From assembly GCF_013415845.1 (NCBI RefSeq), contig NZ_CP058907.1, positions 3,224,001 to 3,288,000 on the forward strand: 64,000 nucleotides of DNA. Reading direction: 5' to 3'. Each line of letters starts with the position of its first letter. Within the stretch, counting starts at the first letter, position 1. Shown here piece after piece: positions 41,468 through 51,780 of this stretch. The notes under the pieces are model-generated. The model saw nothing but the letters and a program-made list of their open reading frames with translations. It did no database searches and was not told the DNA's origin. This DNA is from Rhodopseudomonas palustris. GTDB taxonomy: Bacteria; Pseudomonadota; Alphaproteobacteria; Rhizobiales; Xanthobacteraceae. A program made the translations under genes and the position numbers.

Positions 41468-41484
41468 CGTTAGCGAGCGCCTTA
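41427..41484. repeat. Terminator-like repeat, copy A (left of RhuM gene)
   Basis: On the minus strand it reads as an 8-bp stem CGGCGCCC/GGGCGCCG with a 4-nt loop followed by TTTGCGTTT, then ends beside CTAAGGCG. Copy B beyond the RhuM gene has the identical stem and the same tail, with 17 identical bases at the start, and both copies end in CGCCTTAG on the plus strand. The copy also encodes the C-terminus of the GGDEF/EAL protein. It can terminate minus-strand transcription from the RhuM gene. Confidence 0.65.
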
Positions 41485-41575
41485 GATCTGCGCTGTGGCA
41501 AGCGTGACGTGCAAGCGAGCCCTCGTCTCGTTGACCGCTGGGATGACCGTGAAGCGAGCGATGTAGAGCAGCTAC

Positions 41576-42616
41576 TCAGGTTTCCGGCTTCCTCTGCGTG
41601 AGGCGGCGCGCTTCTGCTTCGAGCTTCACCAGATCTTCGGCAGCTTCGCGTTCGGCCGCGATCGCCTCCGCAGCGCGGCGGTCGGCATCGAAGGCATCGA
41701 ACCGTGCATGTGCGATCTCCGTCATCCGCTCATGCGACATTCGTCCCTTGCCCTGAAGCACCTCACGCTCGTTGAAGGATAGAAAGCGGTCGGTCTGCGT
41801 GATCCAATCGGCCATTCGCGTCTCTTGTCTGCGCGAGGCTCGGTCTTCAGCAAAGTCGAGGAACATCGTCGTGAGACGGTTGAGGGAATCGATCTCCTCC
41901 GTCGTGAGATAGTTCTTCGAAATTGTGACGTCGGTCTTTCGCACGCGCTCGCCCACCCAACTGGTCAAAGCCATGTTCGGCCTTTCCGGGTCGGCGCGAG
42001 CGACGATCAACTCAGCCGCCGTCTGCCCGGTAACTGCGAATACAAGCTTGTTCTGGATCGTGGCGAAGAATGCCTTGGCGGTGTCGGCGCAGCCGTCATA
42101 GTCGACGCTGGTGGCGGCGAAGAGGTCGCGGACCTTCTGGTAAAATCGCTTCTCTGACGCCCGAATATCCCGGATGCGGAGCAGCAGTTCGTCGAAGTAG
42201 TCGAGACCACCCGGCTCCTTAAGCCGGGCGTCGTCAAGGACGAAGCCCTTGGTCAGGTATTCCCGTAATACCGTGCTCGCCCAGCGCCGGAACTGACTGC
42301 CACGCGGACTGCGAACGCGATAGCCGACGGCCAGGATGGCGTCGAGATTGTAGATCTTGAGCGTGCGACGGACCGAACGAGCCCCTTCCTGCTGAACTTG
42401 TAAGAAATCCTTACAAGTTGCCGCTTCGTCGAGCTCTCTATCGTCGAAAATGGTTCCGAGATGCTGGTTGACGTTCTGCGAGGTGGTCTCGAACAGCGCC
42501 GCGATCTCGGCCTGAGTGAGCCAGACGGTGCCGTCGACCACGCGAAGCTGGATCGCGTCGCGGCCATCCTCAGTGCGATAGAGGACAAGCTCACCGCGGG
42601 ACGAGGCGGCGCTCAT
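41576..42616 (-). CDS. RhuM family protein (accessory, function unknown)
   Basis: A 346-aa protein of the RhuM family, named after a Salmonella pathogenicity-island gene. The N-terminal region LRVVDGTVWLTQAEIAALFETTSQNVNQHL resembles a phage-antirepressor-like winged helix; KIYNLDAILAVGYRVRSPRGSQFRRWAS is the family signature. The C-terminal half is helical and Glu/Arg-rich. The function is not established; homologues are frequent on mobile and defence islands. The gene is visibly poorer in G+C than its surroundings (41881-41940 is 29 of 60, against 41 of 60 at 43081-43140 in lon) and is flanked by near-identical repeats. The ATG at 42616 is the family-like start; longer frames add no recognisable sequence. 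Confidence 0.88.
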   Translation of the reverse strand: MSAASSRGELVLYRTEDGRDAIQLRVVDGTVWLTQAEIAALFETTSQNVNQHLGTIFDDRELDEAATCKDFLQVQQEGARSVRRTLKIYNLDAILAVGYRVRSPRGSQFRRWASTVLREYLTKGFVLDDARLKEPGGLDYFDELLLRIRDIRASEKRFYQKVRDLFAATSVDYDGCADTAKAFFATIQNKLVFAVTGQTAAELIVARADPERPNMALTSWVGERVRKTDVTISKNYLTTEEIDSLNRLTTMFLDFAEDRASRRQETRMADWITQTDRFLSFNEREVLQGKGRMSHERMTEIAHARFDAFDADRRAAEAIAAEREAAEDLVKLEAEARRLTQRKPET

Positions 42617-42752
42617 GTAGCAGTTTCCATGATCTTCCCCACCGCTTTGACCCAGACCACGCTTCAAACCCGCCAGGAGCTGGCGTTGTAGCCGGTCTGG
42701 CACATCTCAAGCATCTTCTTGTTGATCCGATCTACCCGACTCTCAGCTCCCC

Positions 42753-42782
42753 AAAACGCAAACGGCGCCCTTTCGGGCGCCG
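42753..42782 (-). terminator. Intrinsic terminator of lon
   Basis: On the minus strand: 8-bp stem CGGCGCCC/GGGCGCCG with loop GAAA, then TTTGCGTTTTGG. It begins about 30 bases after the lon stop codon. It is the core of repeat copy B. Confidence 0.75.
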
Positions 42783-42814
42783 CTGAGTTGGTTGTGTGTC
42801 GCTCGCCGCCTTAG
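42754..42814. repeat. Terminator-like repeat, copy B (lon 3' end)
   Basis: Covers the lon terminator and the lon stop codon. It shares with copy A a 17-base identical start (AAACGCAAACGGCGCCC), the identical second stem arm, a GAGT and GTGTG block, and the end CGCCTTAG. The two copies stand about 1.33 kb apart and bracket the RhuM gene, as a target duplication or recombination scar would. Confidence 0.65.
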
Positions 42815-45243
42815 TGGGCGGTCAGGCCGCCGCCGGCTTCGTCGGCTTCGGCGCTGTCCGGAGTGCCGGGCAGCTTGGTTTCCTCTTCCCAGACGATCGG
42901 CACCGGCGCGCGGGTCAGCGCGTTGGCGATCACCTCGTCCATCCGCGCCACCGGGATGATGTTCAAACCACCCTTGATCGCGTCGGAGATCTCGGTGAGG
43001 TCCTTGGCATTATCTTCCGGGATCAGCACCGTCTTGATGCCGCCGCGGGCCGCGGCGAGCAGCTTCTCCTTGAGGCCGCCGATCGGCAGCACCCGGCCAC
43101 GCAGCGTGATCTCGCCGGTCATGGCGATATCGCGGCGGATCGGGATGCCGGTCAGCACCGACACGATGGTAGTCGCCATCGCCACGCCGGCCGACGGGCC
43201 GTCCTTCGGGGTCGCCCCCTCCGGCACGTGGACGTGGATGTCGCGCTTCTCGAAGAACGGCGGCTCGATGCCGAAGGTGATCGCGCGGCTGCGGACGTAG
43301 GACGCCGCCGCCTGGATCGATTCCTTCATGACGTCGCGCAGGTTGCCGGTGACCGTCATCCGGCCCTTGCCCGGCATCATCACGCTTTCGATCGTCAGCA
43401 GCTCGCCGCCGACATCGGTCCACGCCAGACCCGTGACCACACCGACCTGATCGTCCTTCTCGATTTCGCCGAAGCGGAACTTCGGCACGCCGAGATATTC
43501 CTCGATCTGCTTCTCGTCGATATGGACCGACTTCTTCTTCGACAGCATCAGGTCCTTCACCACCTTCCGCGCGAGGGTAGAGATCTCGCGCTCGAGGTTG
43601 CGGACGCCGGCCTCGCGGGTGTAGCGGCGGATGACGAGCAACAACGCGTCGTCGTCGATCGACCACTCCTTCGGCTCCAGGCCGTGCTTGGTCAGCGCCA
43701 GCGGGATCAGGTGCTTGCGTGCGATCTCGACCTTCTCGGTCTCGGTGTAGCCGGCGATCCGGATGATCTCCATACGATCCATCAGCGGCCCCGGAATGTT
43801 CAGGGTGTTCGCCGTGGTGATGAACATCACGTTGGACAGATCGTAGTCCACCTCGAGATAGTGGTCGTTGAAGGTGCCGTTCTGCTCGGGGTCGAGCACC
43901 TCGAGCAGAGCCGATGACGGATCGCCGCGGAAATCGGCGCCCATCTTGTCGATCTCATCGAGCAGGAACAGCGGATTCGAAGTCTTCGCCTTCCGCATCG
44001 ACTGGATGATCTTGCCGGGCATCGAGCCGATGTAAGTGCGGCGGTGGCCGCGAATCTCGGCTTCGTCACGCACACCACCGAGCGACACGCGGACGAACTC
44101 GCGTCCGGTGGCCTTGGCGATCGACTTGCCGAGCGAGGTCTTGCCGACGCCGGGCGGGCCGACGAGGCAGAGGATCGGCCCCGACAGCTTGTTGGCGCGC
44201 GACTGCACCGCGAGATACTCGACGATCCGCTCCTTGACCTTCTCGAGCCCGTAGTGATCGGAATCCAGCACGGCCTGAGCCGCTTCCAGATCCTTCTTCA
44301 CCTTGGACTTCTTGTTCCACGGGATCGACAGCAGCCAGTCGAGATAGTTGCGCACGACGGTCGCTTCCGCGGACATCGGCGACATCTGGCGCAGCTTCTT
44401 CAGCTCGTGCTGCGCCTTCTCCCGCGCTTCCTTGGAGAGCTTGGTCTTGGCGATCTTCTCTTCGAGTTCGGCGAGTTCGTCCCGGCCGTCTTCGTCGCCG
44501 AGCTCCTTCTGGATCGCCTTCATCTGCTCGTTGAGATAGTACTCGCGCTGGGTCTTCTCCATCTGGCGCTTGACGCGCGAGCGGATGCGCTTCTCGACCT
44601 GCAAGACCGAGATCTCGCTCTCCATCAGGCCGAGCACCTTCTCCAGCCGCTGCGTCACCGACAGCGTCTCCAGGATGCCCTGGCGGTCGGCGATCTTGAC
44701 GGCGAGATGCGAGGCGACGGTGTCGGCGAGCTTGGCGAAGTCGGTGATCGACTGCACCACGCCGACGACTTCGGCCGAGATCTTCTTGTTGAGCTTCACA
44801 TAGCTCTCGAAGTCGGACACGACCGAGCGGCCCAGTGCCTCGGCTTCCACCGAGGTGGCATCGCTGTCTTCGAGCGCGACGGCGTCGGCCTCGTAGTAAT
44901 CGGCGCGATCGGTGTACTTGTCGACCTTGGCGCGCGCGAGGCCTTCGACCAGCACCTTCACGGTGCCGTCGGGCAATTTCAGCAGCTGCAGAACGCTCGC
45001 CAGCGTGCCGATCTCATAGATCGCATCGGGAGCCGGATCGTCATCGGACGCGTTCTTCTGCGTCGCCAGCATGATCAGCGCGTCGTTCTTCATCACCTCT
45101 TCGAGGGCGCGGATCGACTTCTCGCGACCGACGAACAGCGGCACGATCATGTGCGGAAACACGACGATGTCGCGCAGCGGAAGAACCGGATAGGAGTGGC
45201 TTTCGCCGTAGGTGATCGATGGCCTGGGTTTGGTGGCGGTCAT
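42811..45243 (-). CDS. lon: ATP-dependent protease Lon (endopeptidase La)
   Basis: Cytoplasmic AAA+ protease that degrades misfolded and regulatory proteins, 810 residues. The N-terminal substrate domain begins [22 protein letters not shown] in pieces. Walker A is [15 protein letters not shown] (about residues 360-375). The proteolytic dyad is Ser684 in DGPSAGVAM and Lys727 in [10 protein letters not shown]. The C-terminus ends in an acidic tail ([10 protein letters not shown]). It is read towards the RhuM gene and stops 30 bases before a clear terminator. Confidence 0.97.
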   Translation of the reverse strand: MTATKPRPSITYGESHSYPVLPLRDIVVFPHMIVPLFVGREKSIRALEEVMKNDALIMLATQKNASDDDPAPDAIYEIGTLASVLQLLKLPDGTVKVLVEGLARAKVDKYTDRADYYEADAVALEDSDATSVEAEALGRSVVSDFESYVKLNKKISAEVVGVVQSITDFAKLADTVASHLAVKIADRQGILETLSVTQRLEKVLGLMESEISVLQVEKRIRSRVKRQMEKTQREYYLNEQMKAIQKELGDEDGRDELAELEEKIAKTKLSKEAREKAQHELKKLRQMSPMSAEATVVRNYLDWLLSIPWNKKSKVKKDLEAAQAVLDSDHYGLEKVKERIVEYLAVQSRANKLSGPILCLVGPPGVGKTSLGKSIAKATGREFVRVSLGGVRDEAEIRGHRRTYIGSMPGKIIQSMRKAKTSNPLFLLDEIDKMGADFRGDPSSALLEVLDPEQNGTFNDHYLEVDYDLSNVMFITTANTLNIPGPLMDRMEIIRIAGYTETEKVEIARKHLIPLALTKHGLEPKEWSIDDDALLLVIRRYTREAGVRNLEREISTLARKVVKDLMLSKKKSVHIDEKQIEEYLGVPKFRFGEIEKDDQVGVVTGLAWTDVGGELLTIESVMMPGKGRMTVTGNLRDVMKESIQAAASYVRSRAITFGIEPPFFEKRDIHVHVPEGATPKDGPSAGVAMATTIVSVLTGIPIRRDIAMTGEITLRGRVLPIGGLKEKLLAAARGGIKTVLIPEDNAKDLTEISDAIKGGLNIIPVARMDEVIANALTRAPVPIVWEEETKLPGTPDSAEADEAGGGLTAH

Positions 45244-45563
45244 GGCCCCGTTCCTTTCGTTTTGCCCCCTCGCCCTCGGCCCGCCATCGGCGCTGCCGTC
45301 ACGAGGTGCGGAGGTGTCCGGTCTTCTCCGGCCGGTCAGGGCCTCGGTCTCCGGAATGATTGAGGCGAATCCTGAAAACGCTTGTCATCGCCGACCAATT
45401 AGGTGGCTATCCGGCGGTGGGGTGTCAAGTCGTGGAAAACGCAACGTTTTGTCCGGCTTTGGCGCGGGATGCTGATGCACAGAGACGAGCCGCCACTCGC
45501 GGCGGCAGCCCGTTCTGATCGTTGCGGCAGCGGCCCTGAGGGCCGCCGCGTCGGCGCTGCGCG
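45244..45563. other. lon-clpX intergenic region
   Basis: 320 bases between the clpX stop and the lon start. It holds the possible lon promoter and, at 45530-45546, a hairpin GCGGCCC/GGGCCGC with a 3-nt loop that may end clpX transcription although no T-run follows. No open frame here has a start with a ribosome site and recognisable content. Confidence 0.5.
45400..45428 (-). promoter_or_regulatory. Possible lon promoter
   Basis: On the minus strand TTGACA (45428-45423) and CACCTA (45405-45400) are separated by 17 bases, about 155 bases before the lon ATG. The -35 is perfect and the -10 is weak. The extended -35 (ACTTGACACCCC) could also fit an alphaproteobacterial heat-shock promoter, but the -10 does not clearly match. 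Confidence 0.35.
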
Positions 45564-46838
<1,275 letters not shown>

Positions 46839-47230
46839 TTCTATCTCCGTCCGCCGTTCGGTCTCTTCCGGTCATCGCCTGATCCGAGCCCATGCCCGGC
46901 AGACAAGTTCAAAGTTAGCAATTTCCGTACCAGAAAAGACCCCCGCATCAGTCTGGCCGCGAACCGCGACCGAGTTCGAATCCCCCAAGCACTTTCGTCG
47001 ATCAGGTTCAGCCAATCAGACTGTCACCCGTCTATCAAGAATTCGCTAATCGGCCGGACGCCGGCCGACGTGACAATAGCGTGATTTGTTGCGTCTGCGC
47101 GACCCTTGGTCGCTGAAATCAACGCAGCGTTGCGCCATTGTCACGTGGGAGCTCGGCACGAAAGCGGAACATTGGGGCTTTCCTGTGAGATTCCCGAGGG
47201 CGAGATTCCCGACCTCGGGGTGCTCGCGGC
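46839..47230. other. clpP-clpX intergenic region
   Basis: 392 bases between the clpP stop and the clpX start. It is unusually long for this block and contains the 79-base inverted-repeat structure listed separately. The remaining sequence is A+T-richer than the genes and probably includes a clpX promoter, though I cannot name a confident -35/-10 pair. No coding frame is supported. Confidence 0.5.
47068..47146 (-). other. Long inverted-repeat structure between clpP and clpX
   Basis: ACGTGACAATAGCG at 47068-47081 is complementary to CGCCATTGTCACGT at 47133-47146 in 13 of 14 positions. Inside lie a perfect GCGACC/GGTCGC hairpin and two mutually exclusive pairings: TGATTT with AAATCA, and GTTGCGT with ACGCAGC. 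It lies in the clpP 3' untranslated region or clpX leader. No T-run follows, so it is not a simple terminator. Confidence 0.6.
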
Positions 47231-47869
47231 TCAGGCAGCCTTCGGGGCCGGCGCGGGATCTTCGGGGCGCTTTTCGATCACCTTGTCGACGATCCCGAAT
47301 TCCCGGGCCATTTCGGCGGTCAGGAACTTGTCGCGCTCCAGCGCATCCTCGATCGCCTTGTAGGTCTGACCGGTGTGATGCACGTAGATCTCGTTGAGCC
47401 GCTTCTTCAGGTTCAGAATCTCCTGGGCGTGCAGCATGATGTCGGTCGCCTGGCCCTGGAATCCGCCGGACGGCTGATGCACCATGATCCGCGCGTTCGG
47501 CAGCGAGAACCGCATGTCCTTGTGGCCGGCAGCGAGCAGCAGCGAGCCCATCGACGCGGCCTGACCGGTGCACAGCGTCGAGACCGGCGGGCGGATGAAC
47601 TGCATGGTGTCGTAGATCGCCAGACCCGATGTCACCACCCCGCCCGGCGAGTTGATGTACATCGAAATTTCCTTCTTCGGATTTTCCGCTTCAAGGAACA
47701 GGAGCTGCGCGACGATCAGCGTCGACATGCCGTCTTCGACCGGGCCGGTGACGAAGATGATCCGCTCTTTCAGGAGGCGCGAGAAGATGTCGTAGGCTCG
47801 TTCGCCGCGGTTGGTCTGTTCGACCACCATCGGCACGAGGTTCATGTAGGTTTCCACCGGATCGCGCAT
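47231..47869 (-). CDS. clpP: ATP-dependent Clp protease proteolytic subunit
   Basis: Serine protease core of ClpXP and ClpAP, 212 residues. The catalytic serine is Ser106 in [11 protein letters not shown] and the histidine is His131 in [10 protein letters not shown]; the glycine-rich strand [17 protein letters not shown] precedes them. The C-terminus (DPAPAPKAA) is a slightly longer tail than usual. It lies between tig and clpX, separated from tig by a terminator, so it probably has its own promoter. Confidence 0.98.
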   Translation of the reverse strand: MRDPVETYMNLVPMVVEQTNRGERAYDIFSRLLKERIIFVTGPVEDGMSTLIVAQLLFLEAENPKKEISMYINSPGGVVTSGLAIYDTMQFIRPPVSTLCTGQAASMGSLLLAAGHKDMRFSLPNARIMVHQPSGGFQGQATDIMLHAQEILNLKKRLNEIYVHHTGQTYKAIEDALERDKFLTAEMAREFGIVDKVIEKRPEDPAPAPKAA

Positions 47870-48122
47870 AAATCACCTGAGGGTTGTCGTAGGCGACAGC
47901 TCGCGGGAGCGACAAAAACGGCTCCGCCGCAGGCGTTCGCCCCGTGATGCAGGACGTGAAGCGAGGTCACAGATATGAGCCGATTGCGCGGCGACAAGGG
48001 TGGACCCCGTTTCCACCTGTGAGTTGATACCGATTCGGCCAATCCCGGCAAAACCGACGAACGGCTTTTCGCCGCCAGCGAGCCGGCTTTCACGGCGCAT
48101 CGTTAACAGTGCCTGACGGCGC
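47870..48122. other. clpP upstream region
   Basis: About 250 bases between the clpP start and the tig terminator. It should hold the clpP promoter. I do not find a confident promoter or palindrome, nor any supported small gene. Confidence 0.4.
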
Positions 48123-48155
48123 AAAACGGCCGCCGTGACGGTATCACGGCGGCCG
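48123..48155 (-). terminator. Intrinsic terminator of tig
   Basis: Perfect 12-bp stem CGGCCGCCGTGA/TCACGGCGGCCG with a 5-base loop, followed on the minus strand by TTTTGCG. It starts 26 bases after the tig stop codon. Confidence 0.85.
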
Positions 48156-48181
48156 CAGCAATGATTCTCAGACGATGCGGA

Positions 48182-49540
48182 TCAGGCCGCAGTCTTGTCG
48201 TCCTCGTCCTTGTAGAGCTCCTCGCGGGTGACCTTCTTTTCGGTCACGTTGGCAAGCTCTAGGATGAAGTCGACAACCTTGTCTTCGTAAATCGGCGCGC
48301 GGAGCTGGGCCAGCGCTTCCGGATTGGAGCGGTAGAAATCCCAGACTTCCTTCTCGCGGCCCGGCATCTGACGGGCACGCTCGATCACCGCGCGGCTGAC
48401 TTCGTCGTCGGTGACCTGGATCTTGTTCTTCTCGCCGATCTCCGACAGCACCAGGCCGAGGCGGACGCGGCGGTCGGCGATCTTGCGATACTCTTCCTTC
48501 GCGGCGTCTTCGGTGGTGTTCTCGTCGGCGAAGGTCTTGCCGGTCGACTGCATCTCGGCGTTGATCGACCGCCACATCACCTCGAACTCCTGCTCGATCA
48601 GCGACGGCGGAGCATCGAACTTGTGGGCTTCGTCGAGCCGGTCGAGCAGCTGGCGCTTGACCTTGAGCCGCGACGCGCCGGCGTATTCGGCGCCGAGCCG
48701 GGCCTTGGCGGCTTCCTTCAGCTTGTCGAGTGACTCCAGGCCGAGGGTCTTGGCGAACTCGTCGTCGATCGTGGTCTCCTGCGGAGCCTCGAGCTTGGTC
48801 GCGGTGGTCTCGAACTCGGCCGGCTTACCCGCCAGCGTCTCGCTGGCGTAGTTGGCCGGGAACGTCACCTTGATGGTACGGGTCTCGCCGACCGCGATGC
48901 CGACGAGCTGATCCTCGAAGCCCGGAATAAAGGACGCCGAGCCGATCACCACCGGGATGTCCTCGCCGGTGCCGCCGTCGAACGCGACGCCGTCGATGGT
49001 GCCCTTGAACGACACGGTGACGCGGTCGCCGGTCTCGGCCTTGGCGCCTTCGGCCTTGTCGGCATAGGCGCGGTTGGCGTCGGCGATGCGCTTGATGGCT
49101 TCATCGACGTCGGAATCGGCGACGTCGACCACCGGCTTCTCGACCGAGAAGCTCTTGAAGTCGGCCAGTTCGATCGCCGGGACGACTTCGATCGCCACGG
49201 TGTAGGTGAGATCGGACTTGCCCTCGAGGATGTCCTCGATCTCCTTCTGGTCCTGCGGCATGGTGATCTTCGGCTCGGTGGCGAGCCGGAAGCCACGCTC
49301 GGAGAAGATGCCGTCATTGGTGTCGCGGACCAGCTTGTCGATGGTCTCGGCGGCGACCGAACGGCCGTACACGCGCTTCAGGTGAGCGGTCGGCACCTTG
49401 CCCGGACGAAAGCCGTTGAGGCGCACTTTGTCCTTCAGATCGGCGAGCTTCTCGTCGATCTTGGCGTCGATGTCCGCAGCCGGGACATTGACCTGGAATT
49501 CGCGCTTCAATCCGTCGGCAACGGTTTCCTTGACCTGCAT
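48182..49540 (-). CDS. tig: Trigger factor (ribosome-associated chaperone)
   Basis: Peptidyl-prolyl isomerase and holdase that docks at the ribosome exit tunnel, 452 residues. The ribosome-binding signature [17 protein letters not shown] is at about residues 43-59 (family GFRxGKxP). The FKBP-type domain is at about 160-245 ([14 protein letters not shown]...[15 protein letters not shown]). The rest is the helical arm domain. The ATG at 49540 ([15 protein letters not shown]) is the family start; the frame is open 32 codons further upstream without homologous sequence. Confidence 0.96.
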
Positions 49541-49687
49541 GGCGTCAATCTTCTTCTCTTGGCTCCGGCCAAAGGACCGGAAATGGTCGAATGTACGATG
49601 CGGCCTCGCGGCCTGCACCATCGGGTTGGCGGACATCCGTCCTGGCGGACGGCCCTCCGAAAATCGTCATGAGCAAAAGCACTTGCG

Positions 49688-49772
<85 letters not shown>

Positions 49773-49930
49773 GAAGAGCATCATGTCCGGCCGCGATGCC
49801 GCGGGCGGCGGCTTATAGCATGACATATAGGGCCCGCATCAAGAGAAACCCGCAGCTTTTACCAACCGCGGCGGGCCGTCGCAGATCGACGATGCCGGCC
49901 GGACCGACGCGGGTTCCCCGACTAAGCTGC

Positions 49931-50281
49931 TTAGCCGCCGGTGGTCATCAACGACTGCACGCGGGCGTAGAGATCGTTGCCGCGTCCGACCAAATACTGG
50001 CCTTTCAGGCGGTAGTCGCCCGGCACGCCCCGGATGTCGACGATCGACAGGCCGGCGCGATCCTGGTGGCCGCGCTCGGACATCAGCGCGCAGATTCGCG
50101 AAATCGTGCCGTCCTTGAGGCCCGTGCGATCGGAGAGTTCGCGCTGGGTGATGCCGGGCTTGCCGCCGATCTGCAGCAACACGAGGATCTGGTTGGCGGT
50201 GATTTCGGGGTGAATTTCGCGAAACGCGTCGAGAATAAGAGAAAGTCGTTCGAGCCAACCAGCGTCTTCGGTCGTCGTCAT
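49931..50281 (-). CDS. MarR-like winged-helix regulator
   Basis: A 116-aa protein with a MarR-type DNA-binding domain: ITANQILVLLQIGGKPGITQRELSDRTGLKDGTISRICALMSERG contains the recognition helix (about residues 43-70). A short C-terminal part (GDYRLKGQYLVGRGNDLYARVQ) completes the wing and dimer helix. It is shorter than classical MarR (about 145 residues). I chose the ATG at 50281; an in-frame start about 25 codons upstream is also possible because the nearest ribosome-like GAGG lies 15 bases from this ATG. It is divergent from the oxidase-like gene, 128 bases away, and may control it. Confidence 0.72.
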   Translation of the reverse strand: MTTTEDAGWLERLSLILDAFREIHPEITANQILVLLQIGGKPGITQRELSDRTGLKDGTISRICALMSERGHQDRAGLSIVDIRGVPGDYRLKGQYLVGRGNDLYARVQSLMTTGG

Positions 50282-50409
50282 GATGGAGAAGGCAGCCTCG
50301 TCTTGCAGCAAATGGGAACTCAGTCTTACGGGCCGAATCTCAGGCGCCTCAAGCATCACGTTGTCGCAGACCGCTGGACAGCGGCCGGCGAACATGGTCC
50401 GCATCAAGC

Positions 50410-51732
50410 ATGACCGATCAGCCGCCTGCCCTGTCCCGCCGCTCCGTGCTCGCCGGCCTTGGCGCCGCGACGATTGCGCCAGCGCTGCCAATCCAGGCGG
50501 CGGCTGCCCCGGCGCGCAAGACGCTGGTGCTCCGCGCCGCCATAGGCTCGGCCGTGTTGAAGCCGGGCGCGGCTGCGGTTGCGCGGCCGATCTTGAGCCT
50601 CGAAGGCCCGCCGCTGATGCGCGGCGACGAGGTCGCGGTTCAATTCGACAACAAGCTGGCCGAGCCGGCCCTGCTGACGCTGCGCGGCCTCGGCGGCGCG
50701 GGTGCAGCCGAGCCACTGGTGAAGATGCAGCCGGTCCCGCCCGGCGGCAGCGACAGCTTCCTGCTGACCTTGCGCTCCGCCGGCACCCTGCTCGCCGACC
50801 TGCGGCTTGCCGCCGACGCCGGACCGGCGCCGATGCCGGCGCTGCCGCTGATCGTCACCGAGTCCGAGCCGCCGCAAGCGGACGGTGATCAGGTGGTGCT
50901 GATTGAAGACTATCGTCTTGGCGACGACGGCAAGCCGCGCCCGGCCGGCGTCGATGCCGGCGCGACGCCGTGGCTCTACACAGTCAACGGCAAGCCCTCG
51001 GCAGAGTTCGCCGTCCGGACCAATGGCCGATTTAGATTCCGCTTCATCAACGCCTGCCAACGCAATGTGATCGCGCTCAAAATCGAAGATCACAACGTCT
51101 GGGTGATGGCCCTCGACAGTCAGCCGGCGGAGCCGTTCCTGGCGCGCGGCGGCGCGCTGGTGATCGCGCCGGGCGGCCGGGTCGATGCGCTGATCGACAC
51201 CCCGAAAGCCGCCGGATCGCGGGCGGCGATTACCCTGCACGATGGCGGCAAGCCGACCGAGCTCGGCAAGCTGGTCTATGGCGGTGATCCGCCGCTCCGT
51301 CCGGCGCCGCTGCCGCAGCCGGCGCCGCTGCCGGCCAACGGCCTGCCTACCCAGCTTCCGCTCGGCAGCGCCCTCCGCGCCGAGCTGCTGCTCGGCGCCC
51401 TGGTCAATGCACAGCTCGATTGGTTTGCGCCGGACAAGTTCAACCCGGCGGCCGGACCGGCGTTTCAGGTCAAGCGCGGCCGCACCGTGGTGCTGGCGCT
51501 AACCAACCACGCCACCATGCCGATGGTGTTCCACCTGCATGGCCATCACTTCCGGCTGCTCGATCGGCTCGACGACGGCTGGAAGCCGTTCTGGCTCGAC
51601 ACGCTGGCGATCGACGCCGGCCAGACCCAGCGCATCGCCTTCGCAGCCGAGTATCCGGGGCTTTGGCTGATCGAGTCCTATGCGGCGAAATGGTCGGAGC
51701 CGCGGCTGGTGCGGAGCTATCTCGTCACCTGA
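50410..51732 (+). CDS. Tat-exported multicopper-oxidase-like protein with degenerate copper sites
   Basis: A 440-aa protein with a twin-arginine signal (LSRRSVLAGLG) and three cupredoxin-type regions. The third domain keeps HLHGHHFRLLDR, which in oxidases holds type 1, 2 and 3 copper ligands. The usual first-domain H-W-H motif is replaced by TLRGLGG. The C-terminal H-C-H-xxx-H motif is absent, the position reading LWLIESYAAKWSEPRL. It thus lacks most copper ligands and resembles FtsP/SufI-type scaffold proteins more than an active laccase. It is read divergently from the MarR-like gene. Copper oxidation is unlikely; a periplasmic structural role is inference. Confidence 0.8.
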   Translation: MTDQPPALSRRSVLAGLGAATIAPALPIQAAAAPARKTLVLRAAIGSAVLKPGAAAVARPILSLEGPPLMRGDEVAVQFDNKLAEPALLTLRGLGGAGAAEPLVKMQPVPPGGSDSFLLTLRSAGTLLADLRLAADAGPAPMPALPLIVTESEPPQADGDQVVLIEDYRLGDDGKPRPAGVDAGATPWLYTVNGKPSAEFAVRTNGRFRFRFINACQRNVIALKIEDHNVWVMALDSQPAEPFLARGGALVIAPGGRVDALIDTPKAAGSRAAITLHDGGKPTELGKLVYGGDPPLRPAPLPQPAPLPANGLPTQLPLGSALRAELLLGALVNAQLDWFAPDKFNPAAGPAFQVKRGRTVVLALTNHATMPMVFHLHGHHFRLLDRLDDGWKPFWLDTLAIDAGQTQRIAFAAEYPGLWLIESYAAKWSEPRLVRSYLVT

Positions 51733-51780
51733 AAGGCCGGCTCCAAGCCTCGACGGAATCGAGACTCTTTTGGGAATCGT

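Noticed and set aside
38413..42814. The RhuM insertion as a tRNA-Val-targeted integrative element
   Set aside because: The intact GGDEF/EAL gene lies between the tRNA and the insertion, no integrase is present and no tRNA 3' repeat is seen; the lon terminator is the better junction.
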